A stretch of 64,000 nt of DNA from Pandoraea terrigena (GTDB taxonomy: Bacteria; Pseudomonadota; Gammaproteobacteria; Burkholderiales; Burkholderiaceae), in the NCBI RefSeq assembly GCF_902459705.1, contig NZ_CABPRU010000001.1, positions 558,001-622,000 of the forward strand. Direction: 5' to 3'. The position numbers were made by a program, and so were the translations under genes. Below, in pieces: positions 17,710 to 26,454 of the stretch; the first letter of the stretch is position 1; each line of letters begins with the position of its first letter. Under the pieces are notes generated by a model, which did not search any database, was not told the origin of the DNA, and saw nothing but the letters and a program-made list of their open reading frames with translations.

Positions 17710-17958
17710 TCAGTCTTGCGCTTCGTCGCGCAGGCCTTCGAGTTCGGCCACGCGCTTTTCCAGCGCTTCGAGCTTTTCGCGTGTACGCGCGAGCACCTGG
17801 GCCTGCACGTCGAATTCCTCGCGGGTTACCAGATCGAGCCGGTTGAAGCCCTGGTTGAGCAGGCTTTTGACATTGCGCTCGATATCCTTGGCGGGCGATT
17901 GCTTGAGCATCTCACTCACCTTGGCTTGCACGTCTTGCAGGATCTCGTTCGGTTTCAT
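17710..17958 (-). CDS. ubiK: Ubiquinone biosynthesis accessory factor UbiK (YqiC/BMFP family)
   Basis: The 82-residue, highly charged protein has an N-terminal 'KPNEILQDVQAKVSEML' helix and a C-terminal coiled coil ('LARTREKLEALEKRVAELEGL'), the hallmark of UbiK/BMFP proteins. UbiK assists UbiJ and the ubiquinone-synthesis complex under aerobic growth and can bind membranes. The frame is open to 18009 but the ATG at 17958 has AGGAAGG upstream and matches family length. It is transcribed away from the TorF-like porin gene, sharing that regulatory region. Confidence 0.92.
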   Translation of the reverse strand: MKPNEILQDVQAKVSEMLKQSPAKDIERNVKSLLNQGFNRLDLVTREEFDVQAQVLARTREKLEALEKRVAELEGLRDEAQD

Positions 17959-17982
17959 AAGCCTTCCTCTCGTCATTTCTCC

Positions 17983-18014
17983 GCACCAACGTGGTGCTTG
18001 CACCGTCACTGTGC
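17983..18014. promoter_or_regulatory. Tandem NtrC-type binding sites
   Basis: Site 1, GCACC-AACGT-GGTGC (17983-17997), is an exact match to the NtrC pattern GCACC-N5-GGTGC. Site 2, GCACC-GTCAC-TGTGC (18000-18014), differs by one base in the right half. Their centres are 17 bp apart and about 260-290 bp before the sigma-54 promoter at 18272. Further GGTGC half-sites occur at 18035-18049. Confidence 0.75.
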
Positions 18015-18024
18015 TTCAGCTTGC

Positions 18025-18062
18025 CGGCCTGACCGGTGCAAGGTGGTGCATCGGTCAGGCCG
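18025..18062. repeat. 11-bp perfect inverted repeat between NtrC sites and the porin promoter
   Basis: Arms CGGCCTGACCG and CGGTCAGGCCG flank a 16-base loop that itself contains two direct GGTGC half-sites. It may help bring activator and promoter together, or act as a barrier between ubiK and the rightward operon. The rest of the roughly 390-base gap (17959-18351) contains only the sites listed separately. Confidence 0.5.
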
Positions 18063-18271
18063 CCAACGTTGGCGCAACTCTAACATCGTTTCCCGCGCCC
18101 AGCCAGCGCAGGCACCGGTCCAACCGTTACCCGGTAACGATTTGACCGTATTGGCCAGGCTTGGTTGTCGTCGGCGTCGATGCCTGCGCGCCGGTCCGCC
18201 TCTGCAATTTTGCCAATTTTTTATCTCGAAATTCGTATCGTGCGCGTCGCAGCGCATGCTGACAGGGGGTC

Positions 18272-18287
18272 TGGCACGAGAGTTGCT
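18272..18287 (+). promoter_or_regulatory. Consensus sigma-54 promoter of the porin-glnK-amtB operon
   Basis: TGGCACG-AGAG-TTGCT is a perfect match to the RpoN -24/-12 consensus, with GG and GC ten bases apart. It lies 65 bases before the porin ATG. Together with the NtrC sites upstream it indicates activation under nitrogen limitation. Confidence 0.92.
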
Positions 18288-18351
18288 TTGCTCAAGCGGG
18301 AACCTGCCGCACGCTGTACCAAGACGTTAGATAACAACTCAGGGGAAAGTG

Positions 18352-19525
<1,174 letters not shown>

Positions 19526-19550
19526 AGGTCCTACAAAAGAGACAACAATC

Positions 19551-21080
19551 ATGAAAAAACTGCTTGCCAAACTGTTGCTCGTCGCCGCCTTTGCGGGCGT
19601 TGCGGGCACGATGGGCCTCGGCTCGACCGCCGCGCTTGCGCAGGACGCCTCGGCCCCGGCCGCCGCGTCGGAAACGGCATCACCCGCAGCGTCTGCTGCG
19701 ACGCCGGCTGCCGCACCCGCGGCGTCGGCTCAGGCCGCTGCGCCGGCACCTGCCGCAGCAACGCCTGTGCCACCGAACAAGGGTGACACGGCCTGGCTGC
19801 TGACCTGCACTGCCCTGGTGATTCTCATGACGCTGCCCGGCCTGGGCCTGTTCTACGGTGGTCTCGTCCGCTCGAAGAACATGCTCTCGGTGCTGATGCA
19901 GTGCTTCATCATCTTCTCGCTCGTGGTCGTGCTCTGGTCGATTTACGGCTACAGCATTGCCTTCACCGAGGGCGGGGCGTTCTTCGGGGGCTTTGATCGT
20001 CTGTTCCTGAAGGGCATGACGCCGGACTCGGTCGCCGCGACCTTCAGCAAGGGCGTGAATGTGCCGGAATACGCGTACATGGCGTTCCAGGGCGCATTTG
20101 CCGCCATTACCTGTGCGCTGATCGTCGGTGCCTTCGCCGAACGTGCCAAGTTCTCGGCCGTGCTGCTCTTCACCGTGATCTGGTTCACGCTCTCCTACCT
20201 GCCGATGGCGCACATGGTCTGGTTCTGGGCGGGTCCTGACGCCTACACCGACCCGGCCGCCGCCGACGCTGCCACGGCACACGCCGGCTGGCTCTTCCAG
20301 AAGGGGGCACTCGATTACGCCGGTGGCACGGTGGTGCACATCAACGCCGCTATCGCCGGTCTGGTCGGCTCGTACATGGTGGGCAAGCGCGTCGGCTTCG
20401 GCAAGGAAGCGTTCAAGCCGCATTCGCTCACGATGACGATGATCGGTGCCTCGCTGCTCTGGTTCGGCTGGTTCGGCTTCAACGCCGGCTCAGGGCTGGA
20501 AGCCAACGGTGGTGCTGCGCTCGCCTTCGTGAACACGTTGCTGGCGACCGCGGCTGCCACGCTGTCGTGGACGGCCGGTGAGTGGATCGGCAAGGGCAAG
20601 CCGTCGATGCTCGGCGGCGCGTCGGGTGCGGTCGCTGGTCTGGTGGCCGTGACCCCGGCCGCCGGTTTCGTCGGCCCGATGGGTTCGATCGTGCTCGGCC
20701 TGCTTGCCGGCCTGATCTGCCTGTGGGGCGTGAATGGCCTGAAGCACCTGCTCAAGGCCGACGACGCGCTGGACGTGTTCGGCGTGCACGGCGTGGGCGG
20801 TATGCTCGGCGCGATTCTGACGGGCGTTTTCGCGGCACCGTCACTCGGCGGCACGGGCATCTACGACTACGTGGCCAACAAGGTGGCGCCGGATTACTCG
20901 ATCGCCGGTCAGGTCTGGATCCAGTTCCAGGGCGTGCTCACCACGGTGATCTGGTCGGGCGTGGTCGCCTTCATCGCCTTCAAGATCGCCGACATCGTGC
21001 TGGGTCTGCGTGTGCCGGAAGACGAAGAGCGCGAGGGGCTGGATATCACCTCGCACGGCGAATCGGCTTATCACAACTGA
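19551..21080 (+). CDS. amtB: Ammonium transporter AmtB
   Basis: The 509-residue protein has a signal peptide and then a low-complexity Ala/Pro-rich stretch (about residues 28-75) before the eleven-helix Amt/Rh core. Core landmarks are 'LFYGGLVRSKNMLSVLMQ' (about 102-119), the pore His in 'YAGGTVVHINAAIAGLVGS' and the second pore His in 'DVFGVHGVGGMLGAI'. It imports ammonium and forms a gated complex with GlnK. The Ala-rich periplasmic extension is longer than in enteric AmtB. It ends the nitrogen-regulated operon, with a terminator about 190 bases downstream. Confidence 0.96.
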   Translation: MKKLLAKLLLVAAFAGVAGTMGLGSTAALAQDASAPAAASETASPAASAATPAAAPAASAQAAAPAPAAATPVPPNKGDTAWLLTCTALVILMTLPGLGLFYGGLVRSKNMLSVLMQCFIIFSLVVVLWSIYGYSIAFTEGGAFFGGFDRLFLKGMTPDSVAATFSKGVNVPEYAYMAFQGAFAAITCALIVGAFAERAKFSAVLLFTVIWFTLSYLPMAHMVWFWAGPDAYTDPAAADAATAHAGWLFQKGALDYAGGTVVHINAAIAGLVGSYMVGKRVGFGKEAFKPHSLTMTMIGASLLWFGWFGFNAGSGLEANGGAALAFVNTLLATAAATLSWTAGEWIGKGKPSMLGGASGAVAGLVAVTPAAGFVGPMGSIVLGLLAGLICLWGVNGLKHLLKADDALDVFGVHGVGGMLGAILTGVFAAPSLGGTGIYDYVANKVAPDYSIAGQVWIQFQGVLTTVIWSGVVAFIAFKIADIVLGLRVPEDEEREGLDITSHGESAYHN

Positions 21081-21270
21081 TGACAAGGACGTCGGTGGGG
21101 ATCCTTCGCCTCACCGTTCGACGATGTCTCGTCGCATCGTCCTGGCCCGGCTTCGGCTGGGCCTGAATCCAACCACCGCCCGCGAATCGGCAACCCCGCG
21201 TTGCCGACTTCGTGCCGGGCGAGCAAGAGGAGTTGCCGGTGGCCGGTCGGACAGCCGCCCCCGGCGTTGT

Positions 21271-21303
21271 ACGGGCACCCAGGCGGTGCCCGTTTTTTTT
21301 TTG
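21271..21303 (+). terminator. Strong terminator after amtB
   Basis: The stem ACGGGCACC/GGTGCCCGT is followed by nine or more T. In the roughly 370-base gap 21081-21447 this is the only feature of note, apart from a TACAAT -10-like hexamer (21414-21419) that may belong to gshA. Confidence 0.92.
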
Positions 21304-21447
21304 CTTGCATCTCGCTTGCGATTACCGGCGGCGTCCCCATCTTCTTTCACCGCAGCATGCGCACTGCGCGTCCCTTGATCCTGTCAAAGGGTCAGACCAG
21401 CGGGCGTATGCTCTACAATCGATATTCCATCTGGATATGAGAGAAGC

Positions 21448-22737
21448 ATGGTTCCGCATCTCGTCACGGCTCTGAAAGGCCCCTTGCTCGACCTGGAAAA
21501 GAAGATCCTCGATGCGACGCCCGCCATCGAGCGCTGGTTCCGGCTTGAGTGGCAGGAACATACGCCGCCGTTCTATTGTTCGGTCGACTTGCGAAATGCC
21601 GGCTTCAAGCTTGCTCCCGTCGACACCAATCTCTTCCCCGGCGGCTTCAATAATCTTGCGCCTGAAGTCCTGCCGCTCGCCGTGCAGGCGGCGATGGCCG
21701 CCATCGAGAAGATTTGCCCCGACGCGAAGAACCTGCTGCTCATTCCCGAACGGCATACGCGTAACACCTTTTACCTGCAGAACATTGCCCGACTGTCGAC
21801 GATCATGCGCCACGCGGGGCTGAACGTGCGCCTGGGCAGTCTGTCGGACGACATCACCGAGCCGACCACCATCGAGCTGCCCGACGGCCAGCACCTCGTG
21901 ATCGAGCCGCTCGAGCGCTCGCCGCGCCGGCTCGGGCTCAAGAATTTCGATCCGTGCTCGATCCTGCTCAACAACGACCTGTCCGCCGGCATTCCGCCGA
22001 TTCTCGAAGGTCTGCACGAACAGTACCTCTTGCCGCCGTTGCATGCGGGATGGGCGGTGCGCCGCAAGAGCCAGCATTTCTCGGCGTACGACGACATCGT
22101 CAAGAAGTTCGCGAAGATGATCGACGTCGACCCCTGGATGCTCAATCCGTACTTCGCGAAGTGCGAGGGCATCGATTTCGATGAACGCGTCGGGGAGGAG
22201 AAGCTCGCCGACACGGTCGACGCCGTGCTCAAGAAGATCAACAAGAAGTATCGCGAGTACGGCATCAGCGAGAAGCCGTTCGTCGTGATCAAGGCCGATG
22301 CCGGCACGTATGGCATGGGCGTGATGATGGTGCACGACGCCGCCGAGATCAAGCACCTGAACCGGCGCGAACGCACCGAGATGAGCGTGGTCAAGGAAGG
22401 TCTCGAGGTGCACGACGTCATTGTGCAGGAAGGCGTCTACACGTTCGAGCGCATCAACGAAGCCGTGGCCGAGCCGGTCGTCTACATGATCGATCGGTAC
22501 GTGGTCGGTGGCTTCTACCGAGTGCACACCGGACGCGGGACCGACGAAAACCTCAATGCGCCCGGCATGCACTTCGTGCCGCTCGCCTTCGAGCACACGG
22601 CGCTGCCCGATGTCCACGCCAAGCCGGGGGCGGCGCCGCCCAACCGGTTCTATATGTACGGCGTGGTGGCGCGTCTGGCGCTGCTCGCGGCATCGGTCGA
22701 ACTCGAGCGCACCGATCCGGATCCGGAAACCTATTGA
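21448..22737 (+). CDS. gshA: Glutamate-cysteine ligase
   Basis: The 429-residue enzyme catalyses the first, ATP-dependent step of glutathione synthesis, joining the gamma-carboxyl of glutamate to cysteine. It belongs to the proteobacterial GshA type distinct from the E. coli enzyme, recognisable by 'FYCSVDLRNAGFKLAPVDTNLFPGGFNNL' near residues 42-70 and an ATP-grasp-like half with 'KPFVVIKADAGTYGMGVMMV' (about 277-296). The second enzyme, GshB, is encoded 1.8 kb downstream on the same strand, with a LuxR-type gene intervening. GAGAGAAGC precedes the ATG. Confidence 0.93.
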   Translation: MVPHLVTALKGPLLDLEKKILDATPAIERWFRLEWQEHTPPFYCSVDLRNAGFKLAPVDTNLFPGGFNNLAPEVLPLAVQAAMAAIEKICPDAKNLLLIPERHTRNTFYLQNIARLSTIMRHAGLNVRLGSLSDDITEPTTIELPDGQHLVIEPLERSPRRLGLKNFDPCSILLNNDLSAGIPPILEGLHEQYLLPPLHAGWAVRRKSQHFSAYDDIVKKFAKMIDVDPWMLNPYFAKCEGIDFDERVGEEKLADTVDAVLKKINKKYREYGISEKPFVVIKADAGTYGMGVMMVHDAAEIKHLNRRERTEMSVVKEGLEVHDVIVQEGVYTFERINEAVAEPVVYMIDRYVVGGFYRVHTGRGTDENLNAPGMHFVPLAFEHTALPDVHAKPGAAPPNRFYMYGVVARLALLAASVELERTDPDPETY

Positions 22738-23177
22738 CGCGGCAAGACCGACGCGACGGCCTGTGACATCCGTTCACGCCCGTTCGGTCTCGCGTCGGTT
22801 TGAGATCTTTCCGAATTTGATGTGAGGCCCTGCCGGTGAGGCGGTGGCCCTGGACGCGTCGCGTTCCAAGCAGCGAAAAGAAAAAGACGCCCGGCTGGCC
22901 CCCCGACTAGCCGGGCGTCACATTTGCCGGTCGCCTCATGCAACGACCGGAAATCGGGGCTTCCCTGGGCGGTTCCCCCCCGCAAACTGGTTTCCTGCGC
23001 TCCCCTCGACTTCGGGATCGGTGTACTGTGCCGATCCACCGTCTCGTTCGCGTCAGCATTGAAGCGATGATGCGACCGTTTGACGCGCATAACATCCCCC
23101 GAACGGGGGACGTCAGTTCGTCTCGATGCGGAATAGGAAATTTCCTCGGAATGAGGCTGTCTGGGAGGCATACGGGA
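22738..23177. other. Non-coding stretch between gshA and the LuxR-type gene
   Basis: No convincing gene lies here. It contains a 13-bp hairpin (22886-22919), a TCCCCC-GAAC-GGGGGA dyad (23095-23110) and a 12-bp palindrome AGGAAATTTCCT (23135-23146). The last two lie 30-85 bases before the LuxR-type start and could be operators. Confidence 0.5.
22886..22919 (-). terminator. Hairpin with U-tract on the minus strand, downstream of gshA
   Basis: Arms GACGCCCGGCTGG and CTAGCCGGGCGTC pair with one wobble mismatch. On the minus strand it is followed by TTTTTCTTTT, the form of an intrinsic terminator for leftward transcripts, although no leftward gene was recognised nearby. On the plus strand the following bases are not T-rich, yet it may still slow gshA transcription. 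Confidence 0.6.
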
Positions 23178-24455
23178 ATGCAGGGGGATTTGCGCACAGG
23201 CCTTCGTCAACTTCATCAACTGCCGGTACCGACGCTCGATTATTTGCCGCTGTGGCTGGAGGCGCTGCGCCTTCGGCTGGCTGCGGACGGCGTGGCCGCG
23301 CTCTGGTGCCATGCATCCGACGACCCGACCGCGACAGCGCAGTCCACCCGTTGGTATGTCCCGCAGGCCCCCCTGTCGGCCTGCGAGCGGCTCGCCACCC
23401 GCGGTTGGTCGATGCCGCCGATGGCGGAGTTGCGGCGCTCGCTCGCGCACGGTGAACTGTTGTGCGGTCACGTCCGGCGCTCGAGGGGTGGTTCGGCCGC
23501 CGTGCCAGCGACGTTGCACCGTCCTCCGGAACTGGCGGGATGCCTGCCCGACGGCGATTGGCTCGACGTGTGTCTGTTGCCGGTGACCCGGGCAACCGGC
23601 GCGGTGGCGGCGCGTAGCGAGTGCGCCGGGCCGTCGGCCGTCGCGCCCCTCGGCGCGTTGCGGCTGCTCGTGTCGCGGCGCAGATCACAGCCGCGCTTCA
23701 GTGCGCGCGAAGTCGCGACGTTTGAGACGGCCGCCGCGGAATTCGCCACGCCGCCCAATCGTCCCGGCTTCCCGCCGATGTCCGTGATGACGGCGATGAC
23801 ATCCTCCACCCCGTCCCTTCGGCCGGCGCCGTCGGGCGCCATCGGCGACGACGTGGCGGGAACGCTGGTCTGGCACCGACGTCAGCCGGAGTGGGCCGAC
23901 CCCGCGGCGCTGGCGCTCATGCGCCGGGTCTGGCACCGCATGCCGGGGCGGGCGTGGCCCGACGCCTGTCTCGTCGTACAGGCGTGCCAGTCGCTGGTCG
24001 ACGAACTGAGGCTCCACCCATCGGATACCGCGTCGCCGGGCGTGCCGGTCTGCAAGGCGCTCGGGGTGCCCGGCGGCACGCTGCATCTGCACGCCACGCA
24101 CTTATGCGGGATGGGAGGGCGAGCGACCGAGCGCGTTCGCATTGCGTTGCACCTCGCCGTGCCGCCCGCTATCCGGTTGCTGTTGCGGCTTTGGCAAACG
24201 GGGCTGACGCCGATGCAGCGCGAGATCGCGATGCGGCTGCTGGCCGGGCAGTCGCGCGCCCAGACGCGCGAGGCCTGCGCGATCGGCGTGCAGACGCTCA
24301 AGACGCATTTGTCGCTCATGCGCGCTCGCCTGGATCCCGTGCAAGACGCATCGCTGCTGCTCGGGCTGGGCGGACCGGCGGCGCTTGGACGCGGGGGGCG
24401 CGTGCCGGACGTCGATGCGACGCGCAGCGGCAAAACGGCGCCTCGGCTAGAATAG
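23178..24455 (+). CDS. Orphan regulator with C-terminal LuxR-type helix-turn-helix
   Basis: The 425-residue protein has a C-terminal DNA-binding domain of LuxR/FixJ type (about 345-400): 'LTPMQREIAMRLLAGQSRAQTREACAIGVQTLKTHL' shown by position. The N-terminal 330 residues have a GAF-like flavour but no signature that I can name. The start at 23178 is chosen for the GGGAGG nine bases upstream; the frame stays open back to 22938. It lies between gshA and gshB, genes normally close together, so it may regulate glutathione synthesis or be a later insertion. No kinase or synthase partner is adjacent. Confidence 0.72.
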   Translation: MQGDLRTGLRQLHQLPVPTLDYLPLWLEALRLRLAADGVAALWCHASDDPTATAQSTRWYVPQAPLSACERLATRGWSMPPMAELRRSLAHGELLCGHVRRSRGGSAAVPATLHRPPELAGCLPDGDWLDVCLLPVTRATGAVAARSECAGPSAVAPLGALRLLVSRRRSQPRFSAREVATFETAAAEFATPPNRPGFPPMSVMTAMTSSTPSLRPAPSGAIGDDVAGTLVWHRRQPEWADPAALALMRRVWHRMPGRAWPDACLVVQACQSLVDELRLHPSDTASPGVPVCKALGVPGGTLHLHATHLCGMGGRATERVRIALHLAVPPAIRLLLRLWQTGLTPMQREIAMRLLAGQSRAQTREACAIGVQTLKTHLSLMRARLDPVQDASLLLGLGGPAALGRGGRVPDVDATRSGKTAPRLE

Positions 24456-24515
24456 ACGCCTGTCGCCGCCGCCAGCGGTGTGTGCATCCGAACCCCCAAA
24501 GACTCCCGCCGATCG

Positions 24516-25478
24516 ATGCAGATTCTCTTTATTGCCGACCCGCTCGACCAGTTCAAGATCTACAAGGACACCACGTTCTCGATGATGCGCGAAGCCGCGC
24601 GTCGAGGGCACCGCATCTTTGCGTGCGAGCCGCACGAGATGGCATGGCAGAACGCTGCGGTCGATGCGCGCATCAGGGAAATCCGCCTGACGGGCGATTC
24701 GAATGCCTGGTACGACGTGGTTGAAACGCGGGTGAGCGCGCTCACCGAGTTCGACGCTGTGCTCATGCGCAAGGACCCGCCGTTCGACATGGAGTACGTC
24801 AACGCTACGTGGCTGCTGGAAGTTGCCGAGCGCGCCGGTGCCCGCGTGTTCAACAAACCCAGCGCGATTCGCGACCATTCCGAAAAGATGGCGATCGCCG
24901 AATTTGCTCAGTTCGTGACGCCGACGTTGGTCACGCGCGACGCGGACCGTCTGCGCGCTTTTCACGCCGAACATGGTGATGTGATCTACAAGCCGCTCGA
25001 TGGCATGGGCGGCACGGGCGTGTTCCGCATCGGTCCGGACGGGCGCAACCTTGGGTCGGTCATCGAGATGCTCGGTGAATACGGGGCCAGTTCGGTGATG
25101 GCGCAGCGCTTCATTCCCGAGATCGTGCTGGGGGACAAGCGGATTCTCGTCATCGGCGGCCAGGTCGTGCCGCACTCGCTGGCGCGCATCCCGCAGGGCA
25201 ATGAAGTGCGCGGCAACCTCGCCGCCGGTGGCGTGGGCGAGGCGCGCGAGCTGTCGGCGCGTGATCGTCAGATTGCCGAAACGCTGGCGCCGATTCTCTT
25301 GGCGCGTGGCCTGCTGCTCGTGGGGCTCGACGTCATTGGCGATTGCCTCACGGAAGTGAACGTTACGAGTCCGACATGCTTCCAGGAAATTACGGACCAA
25401 ACCGGTTTCGATGTGCCGAAGATGTTCGTCGACGCACTAGAACGGGCGGTGCAGGGCGATGCCAGGTCTGCGGGCTGA
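24516..25478 (+). CDS. gshB: Glutathione synthetase
   Basis: The 320-residue ATP-grasp enzyme adds glycine to gamma-glutamylcysteine, the second step of glutathione synthesis. Family landmarks: the start 'MQILFIADPLDQFKIYKDTTF', 'AVLMRKDPPFDMEY', 'IYKPLDGMGGTGVFRI' (ATP-binding), 'EIVLGDKRILVIGG' and 'VGLDVIGDCLTEVNVTSPTC'. The ATG at 24516 is the family start; an upstream in-frame codon at 24480 has no support. It follows the LuxR-type gene by 60 bases. Confidence 0.96.
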   Translation: MQILFIADPLDQFKIYKDTTFSMMREAARRGHRIFACEPHEMAWQNAAVDARIREIRLTGDSNAWYDVVETRVSALTEFDAVLMRKDPPFDMEYVNATWLLEVAERAGARVFNKPSAIRDHSEKMAIAEFAQFVTPTLVTRDADRLRAFHAEHGDVIYKPLDGMGGTGVFRIGPDGRNLGSVIEMLGEYGASSVMAQRFIPEIVLGDKRILVIGGQVVPHSLARIPQGNEVRGNLAAGGVGEARELSARDRQIAETLAPILLARGLLLVGLDVIGDCLTEVNVTSPTCFQEITDQTGFDVPKMFVDALERAVQGDARSAG

Positions 25479-25622
25479 CGCATCGTCTCAGGCCGTCCCT
25501 AACCTCCTGAAAATTCGGGTTTTTTGCGTGCCTGTTAAAATGGCTTTCCCAAAATCGACAGGTTCGCGTTCGTCGTTGTGTTTGTCGCCCGAACACCCGC
25601 GGCGCTTGGCGTACCTAGCATC

Positions 25623-26036
25623 ATGGCTGGAATTCTGATTATTGCCCACGCACCGCTCGCTTCGGCACTTCGCGAGTGTGTTTCGCACATCTACGGCGGG
25701 TGTCCGGCGCATATCGGCGCGATCGACGTCGCGCCCGACCAGGACACGGCGGCACTTGTTGTCACGGCACGCGAGCGTCTCGCACAGCTCCATGAAGAGA
25801 ACGGCGTGCTTGTCCTCACGGATCTGTTCGGTGCCACGCCATCGAATGTTGCTGCGCAGCTCGTCGACGCGAAGGTGCGTGTCCTCTCGGGGGTGAACCT
25901 GTCGATGCTCATCAAGGCGGTGTGCTATCGCTCGGTGCCGCTCGACACGTTGGTGGAGAAGGTGCTTTCGGGCGGATCTAAAGGTATTCTGGAGGTTGGC
26001 GCGGGTGCGCCGGCTACACACACTACGTCACACTGA
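25623..26036 (+). CDS. PTS system EIIA component, mannose family (EIIA-Man-like)
   Basis: The 137-residue protein matches the EIIA-Man fold. The phospho-accepting histidine is His9 in 'MAGILIIAHAPLASALREC', and 'VLVLTDLFGATPSNVAAQLV' and 'GVNLSMLIKAVCYR' are typical. It would receive phosphate from HPr, encoded 3 bases downstream. No EIIB or EIIC permease gene is nearby, so with ptsH and ptsI it forms an incomplete phosphorelay that more likely serves regulation than sugar import. Confidence 0.92.
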   Translation: MAGILIIAHAPLASALRECVSHIYGGCPAHIGAIDVAPDQDTAALVVTARERLAQLHEENGVLVLTDLFGATPSNVAAQLVDAKVRVLSGVNLSMLIKAVCYRSVPLDTLVEKVLSGGSKGILEVGAGAPATHTTSH

Positions 26037-26039
26037 CAC

Positions 26040-26309
26040 ATGCTTCGACAAGAAACGACGATCGTAAATAAATTGGGCTTGCATGCCCGGGCATCGGCAA
26101 AGCTGACGCAATTGGCGGCGAAATTTCAGAGTGAGGTCTGGCTGACCCGGAATGGTCGGCGCATCAACGCGAAGAGCATCATGGGCGTCATGATGCTAGC
26201 GGCCGGGATTGGCGCGACGGTCGAAGTGGAGACCGAGGGCTCGGACGAGCAACAAGCCATGGATGAAATCCTGGCCCTCATCGCGAGCAAGTTCGGGGAA
26301 GGGGAGTAA
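26040..26309 (+). CDS. ptsH: Phosphocarrier protein HPr
   Basis: The 89-residue phosphocarrier has the active His in 'GLHARASAKL' (His15) and the serine-region motif 'KSIMGVMMLAA' (Ser46). It shuttles phosphate from enzyme I to EIIA proteins. It starts 3 bases after the EIIA gene, and ptsI follows after 145 bases, in the order EIIA-ptsH-ptsI common in Burkholderiales. The serine is present although no HPr kinase gene is in this window. Confidence 0.96.
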   Translation: MLRQETTIVNKLGLHARASAKLTQLAAKFQSEVWLTRNGRRINAKSIMGVMMLAAGIGATVEVETEGSDEQQAMDEILALIASKFGEGE

Positions 26310-26454
26310 CGCGTCGTTGCGGTGAGTTGCGGCGCGCCACGAGCGTCGATCGCACCCGCGCCCACGGGCCGCTCACCGTGTCGCATGCCACCCGAACGCG
26401 GCAAAAATCACAGATTACGGTCGAATCATCCGCCTCTGAACCGGGGAGACTTCC

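Noticed and set aside
22731-23519. A minus-strand 262-codon open frame that the leftward hairpin at 22886 might terminate
   Set aside because: No ribosome site, no recognisable domain and Arg-rich composition; it also overlaps the LuxR-type gene start. A small RNA remains possible.
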